A stretch of 64,000 nucleotides of DNA from Roseovarius sp. TE539 (GCF_003298505.1 NZ_QNGB01000001.1:186001-250000), one strand, 5' to 3'. Counted from the stretch's first letter, positions 9,187 through 18,828 are shown. The notes: generated by a model not told the origin, from the sequence alone. Program-made: numbers and translations.

Positions 9187-10287
9187 ATGCAGGCACCAGG
9201 AACGATTCTCGGTCTCGAAAGCAGCTGTGACGATACCGCGGCAGCCGTTCTGCACATGGGGGACGGCAAGGGCGGGGCCGAAATCCTCTCGAACATCGTC
9301 TACGGTCAGGGAAACCTGCATGCGGCCTATGGCGGTGTGGTGCCCGAACTGGCCGCCCGCGCCCACGCGGAAAAGCTGGACATCGTGGTCACCGAGGCGC
9401 TCGCGGCGGCCGGCCTTGATCTTGGCGGTATTGACGCCGTCGCCGTCACGGCCGGTCCGGGGCTGATCGGCGGCGTGATTTCAGGGGTGATGTGTGCGAA
9501 GGGTATCGCCGCCGGCGCCGATCTCCCGCTGATCGGGGTCAACCACCTTGCCGGTCACGCGCTTACCCCACGGCTGACCGATGATGTGGAATACCCGTAT
9601 CTCGTGCTGCTGGTTTCGGGCGGACATTGCCAGTTCCTGATCGTCCGGGGTTGCGACAGTTTCACGCGGATCGGCGGCACGATCGACGATGCCCCCGGCG
9701 AAGCGTTCGACAAATGTGCCCGCCTTCTGGGGTTGCCGCAGCCCGGCGGACCATCCATCGAAACCGAGGCGCGCCTCGGAAATCCCCGCCGTTTCAGGTT
9801 TCCTCGCCCCATGCTTGACCGCCCGGGATGCGACATGTCCTTTTCCGGCCTGAAGACGGCACTCCTGCGGGCACGGAACGAGCTTGTCTCGGAGCAGGGC
9901 GGGCTGCGGCGCGAAGACAGGGCGGATCTTTGCGCCGCCTTTCAGGCTGCACTGAGCGACGTCCTGGTGGAAAAGACGCGCCGCGCGCTTGACCTTTACC
10001 TTGCCGAATCTGCTGCGCGCCCGGTCCTGGCCGTGGCCGGTGGCGTGGCGGCCAACGCCGCGGTTCGGGACGGGCTGAACACCATCGCGAACCAAAGGAG
10101 CGCCGCATTTGTCGCGCCTCCCGTCCAGCTTTGCACCGACAATGCCGCGATGATCGCCTATGCCGGCGGTGAGCTCCTCGCGACGGGCGCGCGCGACGAC
10201 CTGACCCTGGCCGCACGGCCGCGCTGGCCGCTGGATCAAATAAGCCCGGCGATGCTGGGCACGGGCAAGAAGGGTGCAAAGGCATGA
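9187..10287 (+). CDS. tsaD: tRNA N6-threonylcarbamoyladenosine transferase subunit TsaD
   Basis: TsaD, with TsaB and TsaE, transfers the threonylcarbamoyl group to A37 of ANN-reading tRNAs. The product has 366 residues from the ATG at 9187 and starts [15 protein letters not shown], the family signature. The metal-binding motif NHLAGH (His pair) and the ASKHA ATP-binding segments ([24 protein letters not shown]) are intact. Its stop overlaps the start of gpsA (ATGA at 10284-10287), so the two are coupled. It is divergent from hemD. Confidence 0.96.
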   Translation: MQAPGTILGLESSCDDTAAAVLHMGDGKGGAEILSNIVYGQGNLHAAYGGVVPELAARAHAEKLDIVVTEALAAAGLDLGGIDAVAVTAGPGLIGGVISGVMCAKGIAAGADLPLIGVNHLAGHALTPRLTDDVEYPYLVLLVSGGHCQFLIVRGCDSFTRIGGTIDDAPGEAFDKCARLLGLPQPGGPSIETEARLGNPRRFRFPRPMLDRPGCDMSFSGLKTALLRARNELVSEQGGLRREDRADLCAAFQAALSDVLVEKTRRALDLYLAESAARPVLAVAGGVAANAAVRDGLNTIANQRSAAFVAPPVQLCTDNAAMIAYAGGELLATGARDDLTLAARPRWPLDQISPAMLGTGKKGAKA

Positions 10288-11243
10288 TATCGGTCATCGG
10301 GGCAGGCGCGTTCGGCACCGCACTGGCAATTTCACAGGCACAACAGGGGCCGGTCATCCTCTGGGCTCGGAACACCGATCATGCCGAGGAAATGGCCAGG
10401 GAACGGCAGAACAAGAGTCGCCTCGGGGGAATACCGCTCCCGGATGGCCTGCGGGTGACCTCCGACAAGGAAATGGCCGCGCAAGGCGGGACCATCCTGT
10501 TGGCGGTACCGATGCAGAAACTCCAGAACGCCCTGGAGGTTTGGGCGGACGCCCTTGACGGAAAACGCCTCGTGGCCTGCTGCAAGGGGGTGGATCTGGG
10601 AACCGGGCGCGGCCCCGTCGAAATCGTGAACGAAACCGTGCCAGGGGCGGTACCGGCGATCCTGACCGGCCCGAGTTTCGCATCGGATATAGCCCGGGGT
10701 CTGCCAACGGCCCTGACCCTCGCGTGCGCCGACGAGACAGTCGGCCGAACCCTGCAAGAGGAATTGACCACCCGGAACATCAGGATTTACCGGACCACGG
10801 ACACGACCGGTGCCGAGCTTGGTGGCGCCCTCAAGAACGTAATGGCGATTGCGTGCGGCGTGGTGATGGGGGCCAGGCTGGGCGAAAGCGCCCGGGCCGC
10901 CCTGATGACCCGCGGTTATGCGGAAATGAGCCGGATGGCACTGGCCTGCGGGGCGCGGGCCGAGACGCTCGCTGGGCTTTCGGGCTTCGGGGATCTGGCC
11001 CTGACCTGCACGTCGGAACAATCGCGCAACCTGCGTTATGGAATGGCAATCGGCCGGGGGCAACCCTTTGAGAAGGGTGTGACAGTGGAAGGGGCGTCAA
11101 CGGCGCAGGCAGTGGCGCGCAAGGCCGCGAAACTGGACATCGAGATGCCGATTACCGATGTGGTCACGCGGTTGGTCGATGGCGACCTGGGTATCGAGGA
11201 AGCAATGGACAATCTCCTGTCAAGGCCCCTCCGGCAGGAGTAA
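10284..11243 (+). CDS. gpsA: NAD(P)+-dependent glycerol-3-phosphate dehydrogenase
   Basis: GpsA reduces dihydroxyacetone phosphate to sn-glycerol 3-phosphate for phospholipid synthesis. The 319-residue protein starts [15 protein letters not shown], with the dinucleotide-binding GAGAFG at residues 6-11. The NAD-binding half continues to [11 protein letters not shown], and the catalytic half contains [15 protein letters not shown] (with the conserved Lys) and [16 protein letters not shown]. Length and motif order are normal. Its ATG overlaps the stop of tsaD. Confidence 0.96.
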   Translation: MISVIGAGAFGTALAISQAQQGPVILWARNTDHAEEMARERQNKSRLGGIPLPDGLRVTSDKEMAAQGGTILLAVPMQKLQNALEVWADALDGKRLVACCKGVDLGTGRGPVEIVNETVPGAVPAILTGPSFASDIARGLPTALTLACADETVGRTLQEELTTRNIRIYRTTDTTGAELGGALKNVMAIACGVVMGARLGESARAALMTRGYAEMSRMALACGARAETLAGLSGFGDLALTCTSEQSRNLRYGMAIGRGQPFEKGVTVEGASTAQAVARKAAKLDIEMPITDVVTRLVDGDLGIEEAMDNLLSRPLRQE

Positions 11244-11266
11244 AAGAAGGAAAGGGCGCAATCGCA

Positions 11267-11680
11267 ATGCGGTACTGGCTTTTCAAATCCGAACCCTCGA
11301 CATGGAGCTGGGATGACCAGGTCAGGAAAGGAGCCGAGGGTGAAGAATGGGACGGTGTGAGGAACTATCAGGCACGGAATTTCATGCGTGAGATGACAGT
11401 GGGGGACCAGGGGTTCTTTTATCACAGCCAGAAGGAAAAGGCGGTCGTCGGAACCGTCGAAATCATCGCCGAAGCCCATCCTGACAGCACAACAGACGAT
11501 CCACGTTGGGAATGCGTTGATATCAAGGCACTTTCTACTGCAGTTACCCCTGTCACACTTGACATGATCAAGGCTGATCCGCGCCTTTCCGGGATGATCC
11601 TTGTACGGAATTCACGGCTTTCGGTTCAGCCGGTCACAAAAGAGGAATGGGGTATCGTCTGTGAGATGGCGGGGCTCTGA
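11267..11680 (+). CDS. EVE domain-containing protein
   Basis: The 137-residue protein is a single EVE (PUA-like) domain, relative of human THYN1: it begins MRYWLFKSEPSTWSWDD and contains EEWDGVRNYQARNFMREM and GFFYHSQKEKAVVGTVEI, all family hallmarks. The fold is related to YTH and ASCH and holds a pocket lined with aromatic residues; binding of modified bases has been proposed for the family. It is 23 bases downstream of gpsA and probably cotranscribed with tsaD-gpsA. The ligand here is unknown. Confidence 0.88.
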   Translation: MRYWLFKSEPSTWSWDDQVRKGAEGEEWDGVRNYQARNFMREMTVGDQGFFYHSQKEKAVVGTVEIIAEAHPDSTTDDPRWECVDIKALSTAVTPVTLDMIKADPRLSGMILVRNSRLSVQPVTKEEWGIVCEMAGL

Positions 11681-11894
11681 CCCCCGCGCGGCCGGGGCAG
11701 CGTGCGAAACATCAACGGAGGGCACCGGCCAAGACCGAAACCCCCCGTTGCCCCACGTGCTCCCTACGCACCACACGTGTATCGGTAAAGTTTCGGCCCT
11801 ACTGGCCGTTCCCCATGACGATACGCGAAACCCGGCCACCGGACAAATCCCGAGTCCGGAAAATAAGAGTCAATTCGCACGGGCCGGGCCGGTG
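11681..11894. other. Intergenic region, convergent genes
   Basis: The gap lies between the EVE gene (plus) and the DUF2853 gene (minus). A GC-rich palindrome directly after the EVE stop (about 11682-11698, CCCCG/CGGGG) may help terminate transcription but lacks a T-tract. Nothing else is evident. Confidence 0.4.
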
Positions 11895-12236
11895 TCAGCC
11901 GTAGACGGCTTCCTTGCCGAAATGCTTGGTAAGCATGTAGTAGACAACCGCGCGGTACTTGTTGCGCTCGGACCGGCCATAGGTTTCGATCACCTGGTTT
12001 ATGGCATCCGTGAGATGCGGCCCGTCCGCGAGGCCCAGCTTCTTGATCAGAAAATTCTGCTTTACTGTCTCGATCTCTCCGGGCTGGCCGGCGGCGACGG
12101 TGGACGCGTCGGCATTGTAGATCGCCGGACCGCAACCGATCGTCACTTTCGTAAGCAAATCCATGTCGGGCACGATGCCGCATTTGTTACGAAGGTCATC
12201 CGCGTACTGCGCGATGAGGTCGTCGCGTTTTCCCAT
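11895..12236 (-). CDS. DUF2853 family protein
   Basis: A 113-residue soluble protein that I recognise as the DUF2853 family, common in alphaproteobacteria: MGKRDDLIAQYADDLRNKCG at the start, GCGPAIYNADASTVA in the middle, and NKYRAVVYYMLTKHFGKE at the end. No function is known to me and no catalytic motif is visible; two Cys residues (about 19 and 35) are conserved in the relatives I recall. GGAGAAA precedes the ATG at 12236. It is monocistronic. Confidence 0.82.
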   Translation of the reverse strand: MGKRDDLIAQYADDLRNKCGIVPDMDLLTKVTIGCGPAIYNADASTVAAGQPGEIETVKQNFLIKKLGLADGPHLTDAINQVIETYGRSERNKYRAVVYYMLTKHFGKEAVYG

Positions 12237-12506
12237 AATATTTCTCCCCTTTTCAATTTTCTGTCCCGGATAATGATCTTGCGGCCGTTCCGGGGTGCCA
12301 TGGAACGTTACCCATTTCGGCTTGCATCACAAAGAAAAACCAGTCCGTTTTCGAAAAAACAGCGCCGCCGACACGAGAACATGGATGTCAACGGCGGCCT
12401 TCCATCACGCAACACGCCGTTTTTCAGGCTCTTGCCAAGAAGGGCCTTTACCGCGGCGCGTGTACCGGCCGGGAGATCAGGGATTGCAAGACCCCCACCG
12501 CTAAGG
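12237..12506. other. Intergenic region with pip terminator
   Basis: No coding frame is credible here. It contains the pip terminator (12354-12398) and must hold the promoter of the DUF2853 gene near its left end, where the sequence is AT-richer. Confidence 0.5.
12354..12398 (-). terminator. Intrinsic terminator downstream of pip
   Basis: Arms GCCGCCG (12364-12370) and CGGCGGC (12392-12398) enclose a 21-base loop, which can fold further through GACA/TGTC. On the minus strand the hairpin is followed by GCTGTTTTTT. It stands about 110 bases after the pip stop. Confidence 0.65.
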
Positions 12507-13478
12507 TCACCCGCTGGCAAGCCTCTGCATGACCCGGACAAGATCAGCGCTGATTCCAGGTTCCGACAAGGCGTGCCCGGCGACCGGAACGATACGCAGA
12601 TCGCAGGCCGGCCAGCATTGCGCGAGGCGATGCGCGGTGGCGGGTGGGCAAATCATGTCATAGCGTCCCTGGACAATGGTGCCGGGAATGTCCCGGATCC
12701 GATCCATATCCTGCAAGATCTGATCGTCCCGGCGCAGGAACCCGGCATTTATGAAATAGTGGTTTTCCAGCCGCGCGAAGGCCCTGGCGTAATCCGGCGG
12801 GCTATCCCCGCCGACGCCCGTGGACTGTACCGCCGCCAACGCGTTTTCCCAGGCGGACCATGCCTTGGCATGGCGGATCTCGACCGAAAGATCGCCGCTG
12901 AACAGCCGACGATTGTAGGCTGCGATCAGGTCGCCGCGCTCGTCCTCGGGAATCGGATCAATGAACCGTTGCCAGGTCTCCGGCCAGAACCTTGCCGCGC
13001 CGCCGGAATAGAACCAATCCAGTTCGGCCGCGGTCATGGTGAACACGCCGCGCAGCACGAGATGCCGGACCGGACCGGGATGCGCCTGTGCATAAAGAAG
13101 CGCGAGGGTGGCGCCCCAGCTGCCGCCGAAGACGATCCAGCGATCCACGCCAAGGGCAGCGCGAATTCGCTCGATGTCGGCCACAAGATGCCAGGTGGTG
13201 TTCGCCTCGACCGACGCATGGGGGCGCGAGCGGCCGCAGCCGCGCTGATCGAAAAGGATTATCCGGTAGATATCAGGATCGAAGTAACGGCGCATCGCGG
13301 GGCTGCACCCGCCACCGGGACCGCCATGCAGCACGATCACCGGCAGGCCGTCCTTGCGCCCGGATTGTTCGACGTAGATGCTGTGCCCGTCGCCCACATC
13401 CAGCATCTGGCGGTCGAACGGTTCGACCGGGGGATAGAGAAACTGAACTGCGCTCTTTTGGCCCGAGATTTTATCCAT
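12507..13478 (-). CDS. pip: Proline iminopeptidase (S33 family)
   Basis: The enzyme removes N-terminal proline from peptides in the cytoplasm. The 323-residue alpha/beta hydrolase has the oxyanion motif HGGPGGG, the DQRGCGRS motif typical of prolyl iminopeptidases, the nucleophile elbow GGSWG, the acid in GRYDMICP and the catalytic His in VAGHALSEPG. Length is normal. It is divergent from ubiG with 48 bases between the starts. Confidence 0.94.
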   Translation of the reverse strand: MDKISGQKSAVQFLYPPVEPFDRQMLDVGDGHSIYVEQSGRKDGLPVIVLHGGPGGGCSPAMRRYFDPDIYRIILFDQRGCGRSRPHASVEANTTWHLVADIERIRAALGVDRWIVFGGSWGATLALLYAQAHPGPVRHLVLRGVFTMTAAELDWFYSGGAARFWPETWQRFIDPIPEDERGDLIAAYNRRLFSGDLSVEIRHAKAWSAWENALAAVQSTGVGGDSPPDYARAFARLENHYFINAGFLRRDDQILQDMDRIRDIPGTIVQGRYDMICPPATAHRLAQCWPACDLRIVPVAGHALSEPGISADLVRVMQRLASG

Positions 13479-13526
13479 GACTGTCCTATGTAAGGCGCAA
13501 GTTTAAATGAGCACACGGAGAGCAGA

Positions 13527-14276
13527 ATGCAAGCCGCGCGATCCACGGTAGACGCAGGGGAAATCGCCAAGTTCGAGGCCATGGCAGCCGAGTGGTGGGA
13601 TCCGAATGGCAAGTTCAAGCCGCTGCACATGCTCAACCCCTGCCGATTGAATTACATCACCGCACAGATCGCAGCGGAGTTCGATCGCGACCTCGGCACA
13701 AGCCGGCCCTTCGCGGGCCTGCGCGTTCTCGATATCGGTTGCGGCGGCGGGCTTCTCTGCGAACCGATGGCGCGGCTGGGTGCCGATGTGGTGGGCGCGG
13801 ATGCCGCGGAACGCAACATTCCGGTCGCACAGCTTCACGCGGAACAATCCGGTCTGGAGATCGATTACCGGCATACCACCGCCGAGGCGCTGGCGGCACA
13901 GGACGAGCGATTCGACGTGGTGCTCAACATGGAGGTGGTCGAACACGTGCCCGACCCGGCGGAGTATCTGGCGGCCTGTGCGGCACTTGTCCGGCCCGGG
14001 GGATTGCACCTTTGCTCGACGATCAACCGCAACACCAAAAGCTTTGCAATGGCGATCGTCGGCGCGGAATACGTGATGCGCTGGCTGCCCAAGGGCACCC
14101 ACGAATGGAGCAAGTTCATCACTCCGGAAGAACTTTACAAGCTGCTCGAGAGCGCGGGGCTGGAGCCGGTGGACCGCAAGGGATACGTTTTCAACCCGGT
14201 GTCATGGTCCTGGTCCATCTCGGCGCGCGACCTGAGCGTGAATTACGTGACTGCCAGCGTGAAACCCGGGGTCTGA
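13527..14276 (+). CDS. ubiG: Ubiquinone biosynthesis O-methyltransferase UbiG
   Basis: UbiG performs both O-methylations in ubiquinone synthesis. The 249-residue protein opens with the family-specific [20 protein letters not shown] and [13 protein letters not shown], then has the SAM-binding motif [11 protein letters not shown] and [30 protein letters not shown] near the C-terminus is also typical. CGGAGAG precedes the ATG at 13527. It converges on a marR gene with five bases between the stops. Confidence 0.97.
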   Translation: MQAARSTVDAGEIAKFEAMAAEWWDPNGKFKPLHMLNPCRLNYITAQIAAEFDRDLGTSRPFAGLRVLDIGCGGGLLCEPMARLGADVVGADAAERNIPVAQLHAEQSGLEIDYRHTTAEALAAQDERFDVVLNMEVVEHVPDPAEYLAACAALVRPGGLHLCSTINRNTKSFAMAIVGAEYVMRWLPKGTHEWSKFITPEELYKLLESAGLEPVDRKGYVFNPVSWSWSISARDLSVNYVTASVKPGV

Positions 14277-14281
14277 CCGTT

Positions 14282-14731
14282 TCAGGGCGCGTCCTGTTCC
14301 AGACGGGCACGCAACTCGCGCAGGACGGGAAGCGTCGCACGGACCTTGGACTCGCCCAGCACATCGACCATTTCGGTGATCATCGGCGTGATCGCCGCTA
14401 TGGCCGTATCGCGGGCGCGCCGGCCGGCGGGGCTGATCGCCACCATCTTGCGGCGGGCATCATCCCAGTCGGGGCGGATATGCACGTAGCCGGCCCATTC
14501 CAGCTTGCTCAGCGTGTTGGTCATCGCACCGCGGGTTACGTGGAAACTTCGCGCCAGTTGGGCCGGGCCACGTTCCTCGCCGGAGCGCGCGAGGTGGTTC
14601 AACACCGAGAAATGCGAGACTTCCATGCCCTTTGGCAGAACCCGGCTCAGACGGTTACGGATCAGCTGATCATTGGTGATGATCTCGCTGAAAAGTGCCA
14701 CTGCAAGGGACTGGTTGGTGCTGTCGTTCAT
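14282..14731 (-). CDS. MarR family transcriptional regulator
   Basis: The 149-residue protein is a winged-helix MarR regulator: dimerisation helices at both ends, the recognition region GPAQLARSFHVTRGAMTNTLSKLE (helix-turn-helix, about residues 57-80) and the wing DWDDARRKMVAISPAGR, which holds the conserved D-x-R-x-K pattern. The ligand is unknown. It overlaps the end of the nitrilase-family gene upstream by four bases, so it is probably in the comF-grxC-nitrilase operon rather than autoregulated from its own promoter. Confidence 0.9.
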   Translation of the reverse strand: MNDSTNQSLAVALFSEIITNDQLIRNRLSRVLPKGMEVSHFSVLNHLARSGEERGPAQLARSFHVTRGAMTNTLSKLEWAGYVHIRPDWDDARRKMVAISPAGRRARDTAIAAITPMITEMVDVLGESKVRATLPVLRELRARLEQDAP

Positions 14732-15561
14732 TCAGGACCGTCGAAATCGGCTTTCTGGCCGAGGGATGGAATGCGCTTGCGTGCTTTTGACACTTCCGCG
14801 GCCTCCAGATCAACGTAAATCACGCCGGGGCCGTCACCGGCCTCGGCCAGAACATCGCCCCACGGACTGATGGCAAGACTGTGACCGTAGGTTTGTCTTG
14901 CCCTGCCGCGTGTTGCCTTGTGCGTTCCTTCCTGTGCCGGGGCCAGGACGTAACAGCCCGTTTCGATCGCGCGGGCGCGCAGCAAGGGGGTCCAATGCGC
15001 GGCCCCGGAGATCGGCGAAAACGCGGCGGGCACGGTCAGGATATCCGCGCCGGCCTGTGCAAGCCGGCGATAGAGATGCGGAAAACGCAGATCGTAACAC
15101 ACGCTCAGACCGACGCCCCAGGTGCCCATCCGGGCCAGAACCGCGCGGCGCCCGGGCCTGTAACCCGCCGATTCGCGGTAGGTTTCGGTCTCGGAAATCG
15201 CCACATCGAACATGTGGATCTTGTCGTAGCGGGCAACGATGGCGCCATCGGGCGCAATCAGGAAGGAGCGATTCGCAAAGCGGCCGTCGCGATCGTCCGT
15301 CCTGAGAGCCAGAGACCCGATCAGAAGCCAGATGCCCCGCGCCGCCGCCTGATCCGCGAGGGCCGCCAGCGTCGGATCGTCGGATTCATGTCGAAGCACG
15401 GTGGACTGATGCGTTCGGCTGGAGGAAACGCAATTTGTGACTTCGGGTGTCAGGACGAATTCGGCACCGTTTTCCGCGGCCTCGGAGATCAGCCCGGCGG
15501 TCACGGGCAGGTTTTCCTCCGGGTCGTCGCCGCTGTTGAGCTGAACGAGGCCCGCACGCAT
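14728..15561 (-). CDS. Carbon-nitrogen hydrolase (nitrilase superfamily, Nit1-like)
   Basis: The 277-residue protein has the Glu-Lys-Cys triad of the superfamily: TPEVTN, YDKIHMFD and VCYDLRFP. The sequence resembles the Nit1/NitFhit branch, whose members hydrolyse deaminated glutathione; this would fit the neighbouring glutaredoxin (inference). I start at the ATG at 15561 because upstream codons run into grxC in another frame and the product then begins MRAGLVQLNSGDDPEEN, as in the family. It is two bases after the grxC stop. Confidence 0.9.
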   Translation of the reverse strand: MRAGLVQLNSGDDPEENLPVTAGLISEAAENGAEFVLTPEVTNCVSSSRTHQSTVLRHESDDPTLAALADQAAARGIWLLIGSLALRTDDRDGRFANRSFLIAPDGAIVARYDKIHMFDVAISETETYRESAGYRPGRRAVLARMGTWGVGLSVCYDLRFPHLYRRLAQAGADILTVPAAFSPISGAAHWTPLLRARAIETGCYVLAPAQEGTHKATRGRARQTYGHSLAISPWGDVLAEAGDGPGVIYVDLEAAEVSKARKRIPSLGQKADFDGPE

Positions 15562-15563
15562 GG

Positions 15564-15821
15564 TCAGCCCGCCAGAAGCTGATCGAGCTTGCCGTCGCGT
15601 TCGAGCGCATAAAGCTCGTCGCAACCGCCCACATGCGTTCCGCCGATGAAAATCTGCGGTACCGTGCGGCCACCATTGGCGCGGTCGATCATCTCGGACT
15701 TGCGGGATGGGTTGGTCAGCACGTTTATTTCCGAAAAGCTTACCGATTTCTTCTTGAGCAGGCGCTTGGCCGCGTGACAAAAGCCACAGAGCGGCGAGGA
15801 ATAGACTTCGACGGTGTTCAT
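15564..15821 (-). CDS. grxC: Glutaredoxin 3
   Basis: A small dithiol glutaredoxin of 85 residues. The active site is CGFC at residues 12-15 (LCGFCHAAKRLL), a common alphaproteobacterial variant of CPYC. The TVPQIFIGGTHVGGCDEL segment holds the cis-Pro and the glutathione-binding GG-D motif. The ATG at 15821 gives the normal length. It is followed two bases later by the nitrilase gene. Confidence 0.94.
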   Translation of the reverse strand: MNTVEVYSSPLCGFCHAAKRLLKKKSVSFSEINVLTNPSRKSEMIDRANGGRTVPQIFIGGTHVGGCDELYALERDGKLDQLLAG

Positions 15822-15859
15822 TGGGGCAATTCCGTTTTTCTTGAGTGGTCGGGAGGAAC

Positions 15860-16597
15860 TTAGGCATCCCGCCCGGCCCGCGCCAGTGCCAGAACGCAAA
15901 TCTCTGCGGCACCGGCCCCGAGGCAGGCGCGCGCGGCCGCCGCAAGGGTCGCTCCAGATGTCATGACATCGTCGACGATCAGGATGCGCCGGCCGGCGAT
16001 CCTGTCATGTCGTCGCGGATTGGGGCGTATCGCACCTTCAAGGGTTTCAAACCGTGCTGCACGGTTCAGGCCACCAAGGCTTTTGGTTCGATGGGGACGC
16101 TGCAACAGGTCCGGGCAATGCGGCAGGCCGACCCGACGGGAAAGCGCCCGTGACAAAAGCGCCGCCTGATTGTCGCGCCGAGCGATCAGGCGGGTCCAGT
16201 GCAGGGGAACCGGGACGATCAAACTGTCTTGATGCAGAAGCGGACGCGCGGCCTGCGCAAGCCAGAGTGCCGCCGGATGGACGATATCATGGCGATCCCC
16301 GTGCTTGAGCGCCAGCACGAGGCGCCGCCCGTTGTCACGATAGAGCATCGCGGCGCGCCCCCGGTGCCAGGGCCGGGCGACCGTCAGGCAGGTATCGCAA
16401 TGCACCGGCACCGTATCCGCCGGGTCGGCGTCACCGGGAAGTGGAACCCCGCAAAGATCGCAGACAAGGCCCGAGATGAAGGGCGTGTCCCGCCAGCACG
16501 GCCCGCACAGGGCGAAATCGGTTTCCACATGGGTGCCGCAGACGGTGCAGCGCGGCGGATAGACGATGTGCAGCACCGATTGAAAAACCTTGCCCAT
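15860..16597 (-). CDS. comF: ComF family protein (phosphoribosyltransferase domain)
   Basis: The 245-residue product has an N-terminal double zinc finger (CTVC, CGPC, CDLC, CDTC within residues 17-70) and a C-terminal phosphoribosyltransferase domain with the PRPP-binding loop ILIVDDVMTSGATL. ComF proteins are tied to DNA uptake in some bacteria, but the family is widespread and the biochemical role is not established. The ATG at 16597 is 18 bases from the divergent start of the methyltransferase gene; these two are neighbours in many alphaproteobacteria. It heads comF-grxC-nitrilase-marR. Confidence 0.9.
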   Translation of the reverse strand: MGKVFQSVLHIVYPPRCTVCGTHVETDFALCGPCWRDTPFISGLVCDLCGVPLPGDADPADTVPVHCDTCLTVARPWHRGRAAMLYRDNGRRLVLALKHGDRHDIVHPAALWLAQAARPLLHQDSLIVPVPLHWTRLIARRDNQAALLSRALSRRVGLPHCPDLLQRPHRTKSLGGLNRAARFETLEGAIRPNPRRHDRIAGRRILIVDDVMTSGATLAAAARACLGAGAAEICVLALARAGRDA

Positions 16598-16615
16598 GCC
16601 GTATATGTCCCCCTC

Positions 16616-17437
16616 ATGACCAAGGCCCTTCTCCTGACTGACAATGCCGCGCTTTGGCGGAATCGGCGCCGAAGCGCGCGGGCGCCGGTAATGTTCCTCG
16701 AAGAGCACGCTTTGGAGGAGATCAAGGATCGCCTCTCGATGGTTAACAAAACCTTTCATGCGCCCGCCGTAATCAGCCACAGGCCGGATTTCTGGCGTTC
16801 GGCCTTCGGCGATGCGCACGTTGTGGCCGATGAGGAGGTTCTGGATCTCGACGAGGCCGCGCATGATCTGGTGATCCACGCCATGTGCCTGCACTGGTCC
16901 AACGATCCGGTAGGCCAGCTGATCCAGGCCCGGCGCGCGCTACAGCCTGACGGCCTGTTTCTGGCGGCCCTGTTCGGCGGCGGAACGCTGGCCGAGTTGC
17001 GCGCCTGCCTTGCGCAGGCCGAGGCCGACCTGCGCGGCGGGCTGTCGGCGCGGGTAGCGCCTATGGGCGAGATCAGGGATCTTGGCGCGCTGTTGCAACG
17101 GGCCGGTTTCGCGATGCCGGTGGCGGATGGACACAGCCTGACGGTCTCATACGAGTCACCCATGCACCTGATGCATGATCTCCGTGCCATGGGAGAGTCT
17201 TCGGCGCTGAGTGCGCGGCCGCGGCATTTTACCCCACGGGGTCTGTTCCACGGAGCGGCGGACCTTTACCAGCAGACGCATGGCGACGATGCCGGCCGTA
17301 TCCCCGCAACATTCGAACTCATATTCCTGACCGGCTGGTCGCCTGCGGACAACCAGCCCCGGCCGTTGCGCCCGGGATCCGCGACGGCACGGCTGGCCGA
17401 CGCTCTCGGTACGCAAGAGACACCCCTGAGGGATTGA
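16616..17437 (+). CDS. SAM-dependent methyltransferase, NDUFAF5/BioC-like
   Basis: The 273-residue protein starts MTKALLLTDNAALWRNRRRS and matches the class I methyltransferases related to mitochondrial NDUFAF5 and BioC. The classic glycine-rich motif I is degenerate here (SHRPDFWRSAFGDAHVVADE), while the downstream segments DLVIHAMCLHWSNDPVG and RRALQPDGLFLAALFGGGTL are well kept. NDUFAF5 hydroxylates an arginine in complex I, so true methyltransferase activity should not be assumed. It is divergent from comF; hemH follows. Confidence 0.82.
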   Translation: MTKALLLTDNAALWRNRRRSARAPVMFLEEHALEEIKDRLSMVNKTFHAPAVISHRPDFWRSAFGDAHVVADEEVLDLDEAAHDLVIHAMCLHWSNDPVGQLIQARRALQPDGLFLAALFGGGTLAELRACLAQAEADLRGGLSARVAPMGEIRDLGALLQRAGFAMPVADGHSLTVSYESPMHLMHDLRAMGESSALSARPRHFTPRGLFHGAADLYQQTHGDDAGRIPATFELIFLTGWSPADNQPRPLRPGSATARLADALGTQETPLRD

Positions 17438-17496
17438 CGCGACCCACGATCCCCTTATTTCGGAGCCTGACGTTGAATTCCACGAAAGATGCCAAG

Positions 17497-18561
17497 ATGC
17501 TGGATACCCAGACAGACGCCGCGCGCCCGGTCCATGCGCCGCAGGACCACCCGGCGATCCCCAAGGCCAAGATCGGGATTCTGCTGGCCAACCTCGGCAC
17601 GCCCGACAATTACGATTACTGGTCCATGCGCCGGTACCTCAACGAGTTTCTCTCGGATCGCAGGGTGATCGACTACAGCCCCTGGAAATGGCAGCCGCTG
17701 CTACAACTCATCATCCTCACCAAGCGCCCCTTCACCAGCGGTGCGGCCTACAAGTCCATCTGGAACGAGGACAAGGGTGAAAGCCCGTTGATGACGATAA
17801 CCCGCGAACAATGCACAGCGATGGCAAAAACGCTGCAGGAACGGCATGGTGATCGGGTGATGGTTGATTTCTGCATGCGCTACGGAAACCCCTCGACGCG
17901 TTCCAAGGTGCGCGAGATGGTCAGGGCCGGCTGCACCCGGATCCTGTTTTTTCCGCTGTATCCGCATTACGCCGGAGCGACCTCGGCCACCGCGAACGAT
18001 CAGTTCTTCCGCGCCCTGATGGAGGAAACATGGCAGCCCGCGGCGCGCACCGTGGAACCGTATTTCAACGATCCGCGTTACATCGAGGCCCTCGCGAAAT
18101 CAGTGGAAGACACCTATGGCGAGGTGGAGAACCGGCCCGAGATCCTGGTCGTGTCCTATCACGGCATGCCGCAGCGGTACCTGATGCAGGGCGACCCCTA
18201 TCACTGCCAATGCCAGAAAACGACGCGGCTCCTCAAGGAGCGCCTGGGCTGGGAAGATACCGAGATCACCACGACCTTCCAGTCGGTCTTTGGTCCCGAG
18301 GAGTGGCTCAAGCCCTATACCGTGGACGAGGTCGCGCGGCTGGCATCGGAGGAAGGCAAGAAGCGGATCGCGGTGATGGCTCCGGCCTTTTCGGCCGACT
18401 GCATCGAGACGCTGGAAGAGATCAACGAGGAGATCCGCGAAAGTTTCGAGGAGGCGGGCGGCGAGGAGTTCACCTACATACCCTGCCTCAACAGCAATCC
18501 CGCGCATATCGAGGCGCTGTCCGCGATCGTGGAGGAAAACCTCCGCGGCTGGACTGATTGA
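17497..18561 (+). CDS. hemH: Ferrochelatase
   Basis: HemH inserts Fe2+ into protoporphyrin IX, the last step of heme synthesis. The product has 354 residues from the ATG at 17497. It contains GILLANLGTPDNYDYWSMRRYL near the start, the catalytic His in VVSYHGMPQRYL, the YHCQCQKTTRLL segment of alphaproteobacterial enzymes, and the second active-site motif FSADCIETLEEINEE. An upstream TTG in the same frame overlaps the previous gene and is less likely. A strong terminator follows at 18595. Confidence 0.97.
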   Translation: MLDTQTDAARPVHAPQDHPAIPKAKIGILLANLGTPDNYDYWSMRRYLNEFLSDRRVIDYSPWKWQPLLQLIILTKRPFTSGAAYKSIWNEDKGESPLMTITREQCTAMAKTLQERHGDRVMVDFCMRYGNPSTRSKVREMVRAGCTRILFFPLYPHYAGATSATANDQFFRALMEETWQPAARTVEPYFNDPRYIEALAKSVEDTYGEVENRPEILVVSYHGMPQRYLMQGDPYHCQCQKTTRLLKERLGWEDTEITTTFQSVFGPEEWLKPYTVDEVARLASEEGKKRIAVMAPAFSADCIETLEEINEEIRESFEEAGGEEFTYIPCLNSNPAHIEALSAIVEENLRGWTD

Positions 18562-18594
18562 TCCTCGCGGTCAAACGCACCACGCAACGAAAAA

Positions 18595-18614
18595 GGCGGT
18601 GGAAAACCACCGCC
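18595..18614. terminator. Bidirectional intrinsic terminator between hemH and small ORF
   Basis: Perfect 8-bp stem GGCGGTGG/CCACCGCC with an AAAA loop, flanked by an A-run on the left and TTT on the right. It can serve hemH (plus) and the 62-codon gene on the minus strand. Confidence 0.85.
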
Positions 18615-18639
18615 TTTCCCAAATCGGCATTTGTCGAAA

Positions 18640-18828
18640 TCAGTCGGCTGCGATGACTGCGGCAACGATGGCCAGCAGAACCAGCGGAACCCAGACGCCG
18701 GCGGCCGAGGAGCTTGCCTCGGTTTCTTCGACGATAACGGGTGCTTCGATGACCGGCTCTTCATAGGTGCCGGCCGAAGCGAACGAAGCAGCGCCAGTCA
18801 GAGCAGCAGCGAGAACGAGTTTTTTCAT
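18640..18828 (-). CDS. Small secreted/membrane protein of unknown function
   Basis: A 62-residue protein with a clear signal peptide (MKKLVLAAALTGAASFASA, 1-19), a short acidic, Pro/Val/Glu-rich stretch (EEPVIEAPVIVEETE), a Ser-Ala patch and a C-terminal membrane span (about 44-60) that stops at Ala-Asp with no positive tail. GGAGGAT lies ideally ahead of the ATG at 18828, which together with the terminator at 18595 argues that it is real. I recall similar short proteins in Rhodobacteraceae but know of no function. It has its own promoter region at 18829-18969. Confidence 0.8.
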   Translation of the reverse strand: MKKLVLAAALTGAASFASAGTYEEPVIEAPVIVEETEASSSAAGVWVPLVLLAIVAAVIAAD